From Bisporella sp. PMI_857 (lineage: Eukaryota > Ascomycota > Leotiomycetes > Helotiales > Helotiaceae), in assembly GCA_021307315.1 (NCBI GenBank), contig JAJSPD010000099.1, positions 1 through 64,000 of the forward strand: a stretch of DNA of 64,000 nt, given 5' to 3'. The notes under the pieces are model-generated. The model was not told where the DNA came from. It was given only the letters and a program-made list of their open reading frames with translations, and ran no database searches. Shown here in pieces: positions 1 through 11,088 of this stretch. Position 1 is the stretch's first letter. Each line of letters starts with the position of its first letter. The translations under genes were made by a program, and so were the position numbers.

Positions 1-1314
1 TATACTCAATTCGAAGATTATTTTTCAACCTCTCCCTCCACTGCTCCCCAGTCAACGTTGAGCTCTTCAAGTTCGAGCCAGTCGACTGCCACTGATGGCT
101 CTTTCTTCTTCGCAGACATTCACAGCCCCACATTCGACATTATCGGTGGGAAACCGTACGTCCTCGTCGTAGGGGGCCTTGGATATATTGGAAGCCACAC
201 AGTTCTCGAACTCCCCAAAGAGAACTATAACGTCGTTATCATCGACGATTTGAGCAATTCCTACTTCACAGTCTTGGACCGCATCTGTACACTGGCCTCT
301 GAGTATTTTGCAAGCCAAAAACGGTTTATGCCGTCTCTCAGATTCCACGAGGTAGATTATCGAAGTCCTGTGATCAGGTCAATCCTGAATGGGTACGCCT
401 TGCCTCCATTCTGGACTCTTGATACGCAGGTTCCAAGATCGAGAATCATGGGGGTGATTCATTTTGCTGCATTCAAATCAGTGGATGAGTCTATACGCCA
501 TCCTCTCAGGTATTATTCAAACAACGTCGGCGGCCTGATCGAGTTTACTTCCATCCTGGAGACATTCGGCATAAAGACCCTGGTGTTCTCATCCTCCGCT
601 ACGATATATGGTGCAAGTGCCAACCATGGGATTCCATTAAAAGAGGAGGATTGCATCCATCACCATGGAACGGCCATCGATGAGAGAGGCGAAGAGAGAA
701 CCTTGCAACCAAACGTCTCCGATCTCACATCTCCATACGCACAGACAAAATAGATAGCCGAAGCAGTCCTAGCAGATATCGCAAGAGCAGACCCAGCGTG
801 GTCTATAGCAGCGCTTCGGTACTTCAACCCAATCGGCTGCCACGAGTCCGGTCTCCTCGGCGACAATCCACGCCAGAAGCCGAGTAATCTGATCCCTGCA
901 ATAGCCAATGTTCTGACAGGCAAGTCTCCTGCTTTTCAGATATTCGGCACAGATTGGGATACAGGCGACGGGACTGCTGTTAGAGACTTTATCCACGTCA
1001 CTGATCTTGCGCGAGGACATATCTCAGCATTTGCCGTTGTGTCGCAGGCTGGAATTCAAGGCTCTTTTCGAGCTTTCAATCTGGGCAGCGGGAGAGGTCA
1101 CTCGGTGCTTGAAGTGCTTGCAAGCCTTGAAAAGGTGTCAGCGCAAGGGATACCAACGAAACTGGGAGGACGGAGGAAAGGTAACGTTGGATTCTGTGTA
1201 GCTGAAGTCTCTAGGGCTAGACGTGAGCTGAGATGGAGGACTGAAAAAACTTTGGATGACTGTGCACTAGATATTTGGAATTTCTTGATGGTTGAGCGCC
1301 AGCGAGATGGGTAG
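1..1314 (+). pseudogene. UDP-glucose 4-epimerase (GalE/Gal10-like), one nonsense codon, 5' end outside window
   Basis: Short-chain dehydrogenase-type epimerase that would interconvert UDP-glucose and UDP-galactose in the cytosol. The frame is already open at base 1, so the N-terminus lies upstream; an N-terminal Ser/Thr-rich stretch precedes the NAD-binding motif GGLGYIGSHT. The family motifs HFAAFKSVDES, SSSATIYG and the catalytic YAQTK (Tyr codon near 736) follow. Directly after YAQTK the codon at 751-753 is TAG; relatives have a bulky residue, usually Trp, there. The same frame continues without a shift through ALRYFNPIGC, GDNPRQKPSNLIP, GTDWDTGDGTAVRDFIHVTD to a normal stop at 1312-1314. 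TGG to TAG is a CpA-to-TpA change on the other strand, as RIP makes. Readthrough or a sequencing error cannot be excluded. Family call is firm; loss of function is inferred. Confidence 0.9.
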
Positions 1315-1911
1315 GAGTCGGGGGATAATTTCAACGGTGTTCGATTTTGGGAGTAACGTACCGCCTAATCTAGCTAAGGCAGACATGGTGATTGGGGCTA
1401 AGTAATGGTTCACATCAAATATAATTGTAATGATACTTAAAACCAATCACTAGCAGTTTCCAAGACCAAATAGGAAGCCGGCACTACACCTTCGTGCACT
1501 TTCCCCCAACAACTTATGGCTCCTACGGCTGCGAGCTCCTCTGGAGCCTGCCTTTAGGGATGCCATTCAATGCTTACACAATATTGCAGCCTTCACCAAG
1601 AGATTGAATCCAATGCACGAGTGCATTGGAGGGCTTGAAAATCTTGTCCTTTTCATTGGCTTCAGCTATGGCAATTGCCGTGAGGCCCAAACTCGCGTGC
1701 TGAAAACGGCCAACTGCATTTCCGTGATACAAGGTTCGCATGGTTCCGTTTAGTATTACTTCACCTCTTGTCCGCTTTCAAAATTCCACCAGCAGAACAT
1801 CTTCTAGCTTCGCAGTATTTGCATTACTCTCCCGAAACGCTCAACGAGATCAGCTATCATTTGGAACTCACGAATCATGCTAGCGTTTTGTCGTTGAATT
1901 CTTACGGAAAC
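1315..1911. other. Spacer with no supported gene
   Basis: About 600 bases between the epimerase stop and the first ATG of the dynamin remnant. Short open stretches exist in several frames, but none has a start, a splice pattern or a family motif I recognise. The only structure is a 22-nt near-perfect hairpin at 1609-1630. Confidence 0.5.
1609..1630. repeat. Short palindrome (10-bp arms, 2-nt loop)
   Basis: Arms TCCAATGCAC and GTGCATTGGA are perfect reverse complements around GA. It lies in the spacer upstream of the dynamin remnant. It could be chance or an operator-like site; no function can be assigned. Confidence 0.6.
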
Positions 1912-2125
1912 ATGGTAGGTTCATTTGAACAGGTCAATGGAACCGGTCCCGAGATCCGACGCAAGAATTCAAAGAGAGATATGGATATAACAGGATCTCT
2001 CGAGGAGCTCCAAACTGATGAGCAGCGTCGAATCCTTGACACCGTCGCCCAAGTTCGAAAATGTGGGCTTGAAAGCATCCTGTCCCTTCCGCAGCTCGTC
2101 GTATGCGGAGACCAGTCAGCTGGGA

Positions 2126-2251
2126 TGTTGGTACTAAGGCACTAGTGAGATCACATGACTCACCGAGCGTATGACTAGCTAGCGCTTAGATAGAGAATAA
2201 CAACAACAACGTCTATCATCACAAAGTATTGCAATACCGTTTGAACCGACA
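2126..2251 (+). repeat. 5' LTR of the Copia element
   Basis: 126 bp, TG...CA ends, identical to the copy at 7201-7326, preceded by the target duplication TGGGA. Confidence 0.95.
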
Positions 2252-2474
2252 CTGATCAGTTAGGTCAACACGAAGATTCGCTGCCGTAAGGAGGGAATAC
2301 CACCCGTGAAGAGTCTGTGTCGTAGAGACAGAATAACAACGACTTGGCGCCGTAGGGGTTAAGTCAGTCTGACGCCACGGGTTCAGACAACAAAAACACG
2401 TCAATTTACGCGTCAGTTTCCTTTCAAAGACGCACAAATCCTTTGCAACTTCTCCAAAACTCTCTACAGACGCA

Positions 2475-5400
2475 ATGGCAAGCTCAGCTGAGGTAGAACT
2501 CGGACAAGAGGAGAGAGACGAAGAAGCCAACATTTGGTCAGCGGACAAAGTAGCAACGGCTACAACAAACGATATAATCGGCTATATTACCGACAAGATT
2601 AATGACTACAGCGAACAAGAACTCCAAAGCATCGACTTTTTCGAATACTAGAGAGCCGACTTCGAAAACTTTACTTCGGCAACTTACAAAAAGACTACAA
2701 CAAAGACAAAACTGCTGAGAGACTATTTGCTCGACAATGGCGTATAGATTCCGAAAAACAGACGACTTATTGCGGACAACTTTATAGCTAGCATGAAGGA
2801 ATGGACAGCTTGGCCAGCAGGTGCTTTTGATTCCGAATATTAGCGACTACAGTCTGCTAACAACAGGAACGAGCAAGACGATAGACAACGGACGTTTCGA
2901 CTGAAAGATTAAAGACTTAATTTGATTGGGCTTACGAAACTATATACAGAGGAAAAAAAGTACGGCGGAGATAGCGACAGTTTCGACTACAAATACAGCA
3001 TTTTCGTTGATTTATGCGAGAAAGCAAAGCTTTCAATAGACGCTTACTTCAAAGCTTTTTTAATTATGTTACGAGGAGCTGCGCTAAAGCATTATTACAC
3101 AATTTGCAAAACAAACCCAAAAATGACACAGCTAACAGATTTCTGCAACAGTATACAGAACATATTTGAAAGGGCTGAATACAAAAGAAGCATGCTGACA
3201 AAGTGGAACGCGCTATTACTACGCCAAATAATCAGCAAAAATACCGACAAAGACACCGAAACTTGCTTACAGCTACTGGTCGAAAAGCTACGCACAATAC
3301 AAATAAACCTCGATATTAATCTCCAAAGCGACTTTTTTTTACAGAACAAGCTTTTTATAGCCTGCCAAAATCACCCGGCATGCTCGATCGCTTGCTTAAT
3401 TCCTGCACTTATATCAACTGGACTTATTAACAATTTGCGAACAAGCATCGTAACGTACGAAAGCGTCAACAAGAAGCAAAGCTAAACTCAGTTTTTGCAG
3501 AACGACGACGAAACTGAGCAATACTTTACAGATCGTCGATACTATTCAAACTACCAGCAAAATCGTTATTCCTAGCAACGCCAAAGCCGGTATAATCGAC
3601 TAACTAGAAGCCAATTCGGACAACCGCAACACAATCGCATAAACTACAGCAGTCAACTACAACAAAGTCAACCACGGCCAAAAGAGTGTTTTATTTGCAA
3701 GAAAAAGAATTGCTGGTTTACTCGGCATACTCAAAAAAAACGCGACGAAGCCAGAGCCAAATACAAAGCTACGTTTGCTAAGAAAATTGACCGACGATTT
3801 GACCAATATCTAGCAGAAGACGAAAAAAAGAAGGACGAAGCACACAACGAGCTGATTGATTTTACGGAAAAATTCGAAACTTTAGTGGTTGAAATAGAAA
3901 GAACCAATACAACAAAAAAGTCGAGTGTATTTATAACAAAAGCAAGACACTCAATTAAGCAAGCACAAGCTACTGATATTGTTCGAAAGCTATCGGATAA
4001 AACAACAATACACGCTTTGCTCAAAAACAGTGATTTGCACAACGAGTACTTTGTTACAGACCGATATAGCTCAAACGAATTCCACGGCATTATAATTGAT
4101 ACAGGAGCGGCTGGAAAGTCTACAGCTGGCTACAATCAATACATTGCGTACGAGAAACTTTTCGGAAAAACTCCAATTGATACTAACAAAGAAAAGCCAG
4201 TAAAAGCTACGTTCGGTATCGGCTCGACAACTTTTATTGGCAAAATCACAATACTAACACCGATCGGCTAATGCGAATTTTACATCGTCAATGCTAATAC
4301 ACTTTTTCTACTAAGCTTTGCTAATATGGATGCAAAGAAAATTACGCTTAATAACATCCGGAACAAGCTAACTAATAAAAGCGGAACATCAGTACTTATT
4401 GTACGACGATTTAGTTACCCGTTTTTAATGTGAAAACCGATAATATTAACCAATTGCTATTTTACAAAGACTGAGTTACGAACGCTTTACAAACGATTTG
4501 GCTACTCGTTAGCAACACGTTTAGCTAACGTGCTTGAACGCGCCGGCCACAGCGACGTACGGCACCGCCAGATTTTTAATCATATCACTAAATATTGTAC
4601 AAGATGTCAGAAATATAGCGAAGCACTACTACGGTTCAAGTTTACTTTCCAAAACGACAGTATTGACTTTAATCACTCTATTTATACTAATATTATGTAT
4701 ATCGATAGTTTTTCACTGTTGCACGTCGTCGATAAAGCCACGCGATTTCAAGCTGCACGATAGCTACAGAACATAACAGTTCAACATGTTTGGAACATTT
4801 TACGTACGTGTTGGATCGACAGCTATTTAAGCCTATTTGACGTTATTGTTCACAACGCCGGTACAAACTTTGCTTTTTAAGAATTCTAACAATCAGCAAA
4901 ATCTTTATTTATTCGTACAAAAGAAGTTTCTGTTGAAGCAGCGGCATTAATAAGCATAGTCGAAAAATACTACAAACTACTGCAACGCGTTTACTAAGTA
5001 ATTAAAAACGAAATCGAAAGCATTAACAAAGTAACAGCACTTTAAATGGCTGTAAAAGCTATCAATAACACAGCAAGCTATAACAGCATTGTTCTAACGC
5101 TTTTGGTTTTCGGAGCTTTTCCGCGAATAACGCATTTAGATTTTTCTGCACCATTAATTGCACAGCGAGCTACTGCAATCAAGAAAGCAATAGCTGAAAT
5201 TGCAAAGCTACGAACGCAAAAGCAAGTCACAGATGCGCTACGAACCCGGAATGGACTATTAACAAATGATATCTATACAATCCTACTCGGCTCAGATATT
5301 CTAGTATAGCGAGTTCATGAAAAAAGCTGGAATAGGCTATACAAGTTGCTTGCTATCGAAAGAGAGACAGCGACTATTGAGCTTCCGCACGGACCAACAT

Positions 5401-7043
5401 CGTTTCGTACAACAAACATTAAGCGATATACAGACTAAGCTTAATCTAAACAGCGAGAAAATAGCTAAACTAACCGCCGATCAACACGCACACGCCGATT
5501 GCCAGCCAAGTACAAAGCTGATATTATGATCACAGATACACAGCTAAAGCCACAACCTGATTTTACAAGCTTAAAACAGAAAAAACTAAATAGCTTAATT
5601 AAAAAAGGAGTATTTGAGTTTATCAGAAAAACAAATGCACCGGACAACGCACGCATTTTCAATAGCCGATTCGTCGACTATGTCAAGCTCGAAAGCACTC
5701 TAAAAGCATACGAGAAGTCACGTTTAGTTGTGCAAGCATACAAGGACGACGGCAAGAAAGCAGTGCTAACTTAATCACCAACAATTCAACGCGTAAGCTA
5801 GCGACTTATTCTTTGCTTAGTACTATACGCCGTCCTTGATATACATATACGTGATATTACACAAGTATACACACAATCAAAATCACAGCTTGCACGAAAC
5901 TTTTATGTCAAGCTCCTTTAAAAGCTAAATTTGCCGAAAGGAATGCTACTTAAAGTTTTACTTCCGCTGTACGGAGTTCCTGAAGCAGGAACTTACTGGT
6001 TTTATACGTACCACAATTATTATGTCGACAATTTGAAGCTACAGCAATTATTATACGACGCATGTTTCTTGTTTACAGCTATCAATAGCAATACGAGCCG
6101 CATAACGGACATTGCAGCCGTAAAACTACAAACCGATGACACTTTAATAGCATGCAACACGAGTTTCAAAAAAAGAAAGTTAAACGAACTTAAGAAAGCA
6201 GGTTTCTTCGCAAAGCTAACTCAGCAACTGACAACAGACAACAATCTTACTTTTAACAGCGCTTAAATAAAGAAGCTAACGAACAACACGCTGACTGTTT
6301 CGCAACATAATCAAGCCAAAAAAATCGAATTGCTCAATACGCACAACATTAGCGGAAAAGAATACGTTTTACAGCGCGCTAAAGGAGCTTACATATCATC
6401 AGTATGCTAGCCACAAGTTGTTTTCGGCTTATTACACGCTGCACAAATTACCAACTTTCAGAAAAATGATGTCGACAAGCTGAACAAGTGCTTAAAGTGG
6501 CAAATCGAGAACAAAAACAAAAAATTGACATTTGTAAAGCTTACGGGCCAACTACGACTTATTACTTTTACAGACGCATCGTTTGCTAACAACAAAAACT
6601 ATTCTTTTCAAATCGGCTACGTAATAGTACTTGCGGACAACAGCAACAATTGCAATATCGTTCATTGGTCAAGCGTCAAGTGCAAACGCGTCACAAGAAG
6701 CGTTATAGCTTTAAAGCTATACGCAATAGCTCACGGTTTTGATACTACTTGCGCATTCAAGGATACTCTCGATAAAATCACTCAACGCCAGACACTAATC
6801 GTCATTTGTATCGATTCATTCTTACTCTACGAATACTTAGTGAAGCTAGGTACAACTTACGAAAAGCGCTTAATGATCGACATTATGGCAATTAAACAAT
6901 CGTACGAACGGCGAGAGATCGCTGAAATCATTTGGATTGCCGGAGACTCGAACTTCGCTGATTCAATGACCAAACACGCTAGCAACACAGCTCTTGCGCG
7001 TATCATTGAAACAAATAAGGTTGATATACAGGCTGCAGCATAG
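2475..7043 (+). pseudogene. Copia gag-pol polyprotein, one continuous frame with many nonsense codons
   Basis: From the ATG at 2475 to the stop at 7041-7043 every recognisable segment lies in one reading frame, about 1,520 codons with no frameshift. Visible parts in order: gag-like region (2922-3485); zinc knuckle CFICKKKNCWFTRH near 3690-3731; protease IIDTGAAGKSTAG near 4093; integrase His/Cys region HSDVRHRQIFNHITKYCTRC near 4550-4610, followed by core segments such as YIDSFSLLHVVDKATRFQAAR; reverse transcriptase with ARIFNSRFVD and KPLYGVPEAG-like LLPLYGVPEAGTYWF (5900-6010); RNase H region FTDASFANNKNYSFQIGYV (6560-6620). I count about 22 internal stops, nearly all TAA or TAG, many at positions where relatives have Gln or Trp. 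That pattern fits C-to-T change by RIP rather than random decay. The product cannot be made as a full polyprotein. Confidence 0.9.
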
Positions 7044-7200
7044 GTAGAGCGAGAAAGAGGGTAGAGCGGGGAAGAGATATTAACGCAATCACGTACCGAT
7101 AAGATGTTTTGCTTTGTTTTTGCTTCATTTCCTTTATTATATCTTATTTCCTTTACCATATCTTATTTCCTTTACTGTACCGTTAAAGAAAGACTGCCAG

Positions 7201-7326
7201 TGTTGGTACTAAGGCACTAGTGAGATCACATGACTCACCGAGCGTATGACTAGCTAGCGCTTAGATAGAGAATAACAACAACAACGTCTATCATCACAAA
7301 GTATTGCAATACCGTTTGAACCGACA
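7201..7326 (+). repeat. 3' LTR of the Copia element
   Basis: 126 bp, identical to 2126-2251, followed by the target duplication TGGGA at 7327-7331. A purine-rich stretch at about 7045-7078 lies upstream but is not adjacent to the LTR. Confidence 0.95.
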
Positions 7327-7641
7327 TGGGAAGAGCTCTGTTTTTGAGGCCTTGACGGAGATTCCATTCCCTCGGAACGACAATCTGTGTCACCTACCGG
7401 AATATGGAGAATTTCAGCTGTGAGGAGGCGCTGGATTGTCTTGCTATCTACTAGGCTCGTTTTCACCCCTCCTAGGAATCCGCGTACCTGAATTCCACGC
7501 ACATCGAGCTTTGCATTTTATCACTAACTGTCGCCTAGGTCTCGCAGAAGGCATTTATTGCAAACATTACTACTCAAGTCATTGAACGCCATATCATGCG
7601 GGAGCTTGAGAAGATCTTTTCGCCCATCGTTGTCAGGGGCA

Positions 7642-8007
7642 AATGTCACGTGAGACTTGCGGCTCTCTCGGTTGGGCACCAAGAGTGCGGGGTAAAACTG
7701 TATGAGACCTCAGCTGCTTCCAATGATGGCTTCTCCATCGATTAATCAATGTCTTTCCCCTCTGATCGCTCGTAATATGCCCTACTCATTCGTGTGCCTG
7801 ACAATTCATAATGGCCAGCTAATATATCGAGTCCAAAGTCCTGCTTGAGCAACTACATTACAGAGTAAGCATCTTGAAATGAGTGGTGTAATCTCCGCCA
7901 CATTATGCTCACCCGAAGAAGCTTAAACAGAATGGTAGTGAACGTAATAAACAAGCTTCCTTGCAGTTTTTGTATTGCCGATATAATTGTTCTGAGGCGG
8001 CGGACCA
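7642..8007. other. Spacer with no supported gene
   Basis: Low-complexity remnant DNA between the dynamin tail and the transposase tail. No motif, start or splice pattern is convincing. Confidence 0.4.
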
Positions 8008-8232
8008 CCAAGAGGGTCTAGAAAGATTATCAAGGGATTTAATGAAAAGAATTATGCTTTAGCAGAGGCAGAGCTTCGAATTAAGCAATTAGAAGCTCTA
8101 GGGGAGCAATTGGAGCCTAGGAAAAGGCGAAAAGTCAAGACTAGTCCAAATTCCAAGTTTGCGGATATCAAGACGATTAAACAAGCTCAAATTGAAGCAG
8201 GAGATCGTGAAATTCAAGAAAGAGGACTCTAA
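8008..8232 (+). pseudogene. C-terminal tail of a pogo/Fot1-type (CENP-B-like) DDE transposase
   Basis: An open frame of about 75 codons ending in TAA at 8230-8232 reads PRGSRKIIKGFNE, then RIKQLEALGEQLEPRKRRKV, then FADIKTIKQAQIEAGDREIQ. The basic PRKRRKV block followed by F(A/V)(D/T)I..I..AQIEAG is the usual tail of fungal pogo/Fot1-type transposases. The helix-turn-helix and DDE catalytic core are absent, so this is a 3' fragment without an active enzyme. Confidence 0.65.
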
Positions 8233-8497
8233 TTCGTCTGAGCACTCTACTAGTACAGGTGATTGTATAGAGGTTCAAGGGTCGTAGAATAAATCGAGTT
8301 CGAAGTTGGTGGGTTGTAGCTAAGCGAGGTAGCCCAAATGAGGGAGGAGGGGGGGTTGACTTATTATGTGGAAATGGCCACAAGAATTTCTTCTGCATCA
8401 GAGCGTATAGACCGTGGTCCCCAGCCCCTAGACTACGTAGTAGCTTCAACTCCGCACTTGCCAGACCAAAGCCGCCATACCAGACGTCCCGTCCATC

Positions 8498-10274
8498 CTA
8501 GTACACGTATTCACCATTCCCAATATATTGTGCGACTCCTTTATACCGCCATCTACTGATATACGCTGCAGCTGTGCCTGTACCACCATTTCTCGTCGCA
8601 TATGTACCGAGAATTGCACCTAAAAATGTCATCAGAACAGCCTAGAAGAGAAAGATACAACTATATACCAGTATATAGGCCAGTCCCCCCACTCACAACA
8701 GTAACTGGTGCTTCGCCCAGAGTTACTTTGGTCTTATGACCCGCTAGAGCCGCACCGAAGGTGTAGTGAGTAAGATTTAGTGCTTGTATCTCGAGTCGAA
8801 GTTTTCGTCCAATCCAGCGTGATGGTATCGGCGTCTCGGTGACGGATGGAAGAATGTCGTTCCCGACGCTGGTGATCCTGAATCTGAAAAATGGTGAGAA
8901 TGCACCGGAAGATGAAGGCAAAAGAACGATTCCTAGATCAATGTGCTGATATTGCGTTAGGAAGACTGTCACTCCGGCTTCCTCTTCCGCCTCATTTGGG
9001 TTAAAGGAGACGCCGACACTGTAATTGAAGAGCGTATGCGTTTGGCGACGACCGACGAAGGATATTGCATCTGTGGAGTTGGAGCTACCAGTGAGGTTTC
9101 CTCTTGAAGGATTGATCTGGAGAGTAAATGGATTGTGCAATGGGGAGATGGTGAGAGCATCGTTCGGAAGGTAGCGCCAACTCATGAAGTGCAGCGGGAG
9201 TGTAGATCCTGGTGCAAAGTCATAATTATCTGGGTCGTCGACAAAAGGCCCAGCGCCAGGAATCTTCCTGTCTGTTGGTGGAAGTGGCCACCCACTCATC
9301 TTCCCTCGTACGGGTTGGAGAATTGGCCAGTCGCCCTTATTCCACGTGACTGGGTACAAGACAGTCTCCCTACCCATTGGATAGCTCTTGTATTCTGGCC
9401 CAGATCGAGTTGCCAGTGCAACTCCCCACCAATTATCAGATGAGTCTTGAAAGAGGTCGGCATGGGCAACAGTCTGAAAATACTCGGTTGTGTTGGTATT
9501 GGTTAGGATCGGGTTGTTCTCATATGCTTCGTAAGGTCCAGTAATGTTTGTTGAGCGGGCGATCGTTTCTTTATGACCTAGTTGCGTGCCTCCTTCAGCA
9601 ACCATGAGGTAGTAATATCCATCCTTCTTGTAGATGTGGGGTCCTTCTGGGGCTGATCCACCTGTGCCACTCCAAATGGAAGATAGAGTTCCCTGGCTGC
9701 CGGTCAGTGGGTCAACGACGACTTGTCCGATGGATGTGCCGTATAGATTTGAGCAAACATAGACTTTGCCGTCATCATCCCAGAATATATCTGGATCATA
9801 TCCATACATCGTGAAGTTGGTAGGAATGCTCCATGCTGTCCCGTCGTAAGGATTAGTGGAAGTGAAGATTAGCCCGGTAGCTCCACTCGCTGAACGGAGA
9901 GTTACAATGACATAGAACAAGTTATCGTGATACCGAATGGTTGCTGCCCATAGACCGTGTTGTTGTGGGACTATGGATCCAAGGTCTGGGATCTGGGTCG
10001 GTCGCTCGAAGGTATTGCTGATTTGTTTCCAATTCAAGAGGTCCTTGCTTGCGTAGATGGGAAGACCGGGAAAGGCAAGGAAACTTGACGACACGCAGAA
10101 AGCGGTATTGTCCCATTCTTTCACGAAAGTACAACTTGGATCAGAATGCCAACCAGGAAGTATGGGATTTGTATAAGTTGAGTTGCTGTTGTGCCCGGCA
10201 GCACCTTGGCTTGAAGTGGTTACAAAGGTCCCAACAATTAAGGAAATCAAAGAAGGAGATAACTGGAACTTCAT
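8498..10274 (-). CDS. Secreted glycoside hydrolase family 43 (beta-xylosidase / alpha-arabinofuranosidase type)
   Basis: Two exons: 10274-8697 and 8641-8498, with a 55-bp intron (GTGAGT...TAG); both keep frame and give about 573 residues. A hydrophobic signal peptide fills the first 25 residues. The five-bladed propeller fold is indicated by the three family carboxylates: Asp45 in PILPGWHSDPSC (general base), Asp162 in YDPDIFWDDDG (pKa modulator), Glu210 in SAPEGPHIY (general acid). The C-terminal third is a beta-sandwich typical of the family (YNSVG-like FNYSVGVSFNP and LGIVLLPS). The second exon supplies the conserved end ILGTYATRNGGTG...YISRWRY. Several N-glycosylation sites are present. 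Role: release of pentoses from xylan or arabinan outside the cell. Exact substrate cannot be read from sequence. No internal lesion seen. Confidence 0.93.
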
Positions 10275-11088
10275 CTTTAAAGATTCAGGGTCGCCCCCTT
10301 TGCTTTGAGATGAGACTGGAAATGGTGGAGACGAAATTGAACAGGAGCGGAGCTTAGTCGAGCTGGTTGATAGCAGACTTTATTATTTATGGGAAAATCT
10401 CCCTCATTCTTCGATCACAACCTCGCCAATTCCCCGCGTGGAGAAAGCAAGACCCTGGAAACGCCTTAATTGATGCCGAATTACCTGCGTGAAGAATTTT
10501 CATGACCTTTCTAAATACGTAAATCCCTATGTGATATTCGATGACATATACCGTATTTTAATACGATGTACGATAGTGGGGAAGCGGTACCATCTTATGG
10601 AGGTGCCGTGTTAAACCTTAGGCAGGAAGTATTGCCCACTATACTTTACCCCCGGCACCACCGGGGATGCAGACGCGACCCTTCTCTGGTGGCTGTTCTC
10701 GTTTCATTATTGGTAATGGTCAGTTGAGACCGCAACCCGCTTTTGGCACCAGTGGCTGGCTTCTGGCCGTACTCGGTTTCGGCCATTCTCAAGGAAAGTA
10801 CTTCTACTTTGAGGTCCGGAGCGAGGACCTCTCAACAATTCTATCCCCTTAAACAATAATCCCTACTAGAAATAACTTATCGAATTTGTTTCCATTCCTA
10901 TTAAATTTGGCATCCTCGTGCTCTTAAAAACCTGTATAATTATATGAGAAAACATTTTTAACTCCACTCTATCCGAGCTTCAACTTCGGGAATTCTTATT
11001 GGGTGTTTTCGCTATGCATTCGGTCGCAAGAAGACTAATTAGAAATTAAAGCGCGGAATTTTAGAAGCATTGAAATTCCTGGATAGCC
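10275..11088. other. Intergenic, no supported gene
   Basis: Contains the upstream region of the GH43 gene on the right side of its start and the downstream region of the glucosyltransferase gene. A 61-codon open frame at 10667-10852 has no recognisable feature. I see no RNA gene. Confidence 0.5.

Larger units (their letters stand above)
2126..7326 (+). mobile_element. Complete Ty1/Copia LTR retrotransposon with TGGGA target duplication
   Basis: Two 126-bp direct repeats (2126-2251 and 7201-7326) read identical, start TGTTGGTACT and end ACCGACA. The five bases TGGGA occur immediately before the first (2121-2125) and after the second (7327-7331). The interior carries gag and pol in Copia order: zinc knuckle, protease, integrase, reverse transcriptase, RNase H. 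The insertion disrupts the P-loop of a dynamin-type gene. Identical LTRs indicate recent insertion, yet the coding interior holds more than twenty in-frame stops. A tRNA primer-binding site and a classic polypurine tract are not obvious to me. Confidence 0.95.
1912..7641 (+). pseudogene. Dynamin-family GTPase remnant, split by a Copia element
   Basis: The first part (1912-2125) reads LQTDEQRRILDTVAQVRKCG and then LPQLVVCGDQSAG, the start of the dynamin G domain. The sequence breaks inside the G1/P-loop motif. After the element (from 7327; the duplicated five bases belong to the same codons) it resumes in frame with GKSSVFEALTEIPFPRNDNLC, so the uninterrupted site carried the normal P-loop. 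Soon after (near 7395) the frame is lost and most of the GTPase and middle domain is missing. A later piece (about 7551-7641) reads ITTQVIERHIMRELEKIFSP, which resembles the C-terminal end of fungal dynamin-like proteins. The gene is therefore dead through both the insertion and a large internal loss; the order of these events is not visible. Fungal relatives of this type are often Mx-like and lineage-specific. Confidence 0.85.

Noticed and set aside
2475..7043. Possible stop-codon reassignment (TAA/TAG as Gln) in the Copia element
   Set aside because: Host genes end at TAA and TAG normally, and some of the stops replace Trp or Lys rather than Gln; RIP explains them better.
8338..8559. Plus-strand frame across the 3' end of the GH43 gene
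   Set aside because: It overlaps the second GH43 exon antisense and has no features.
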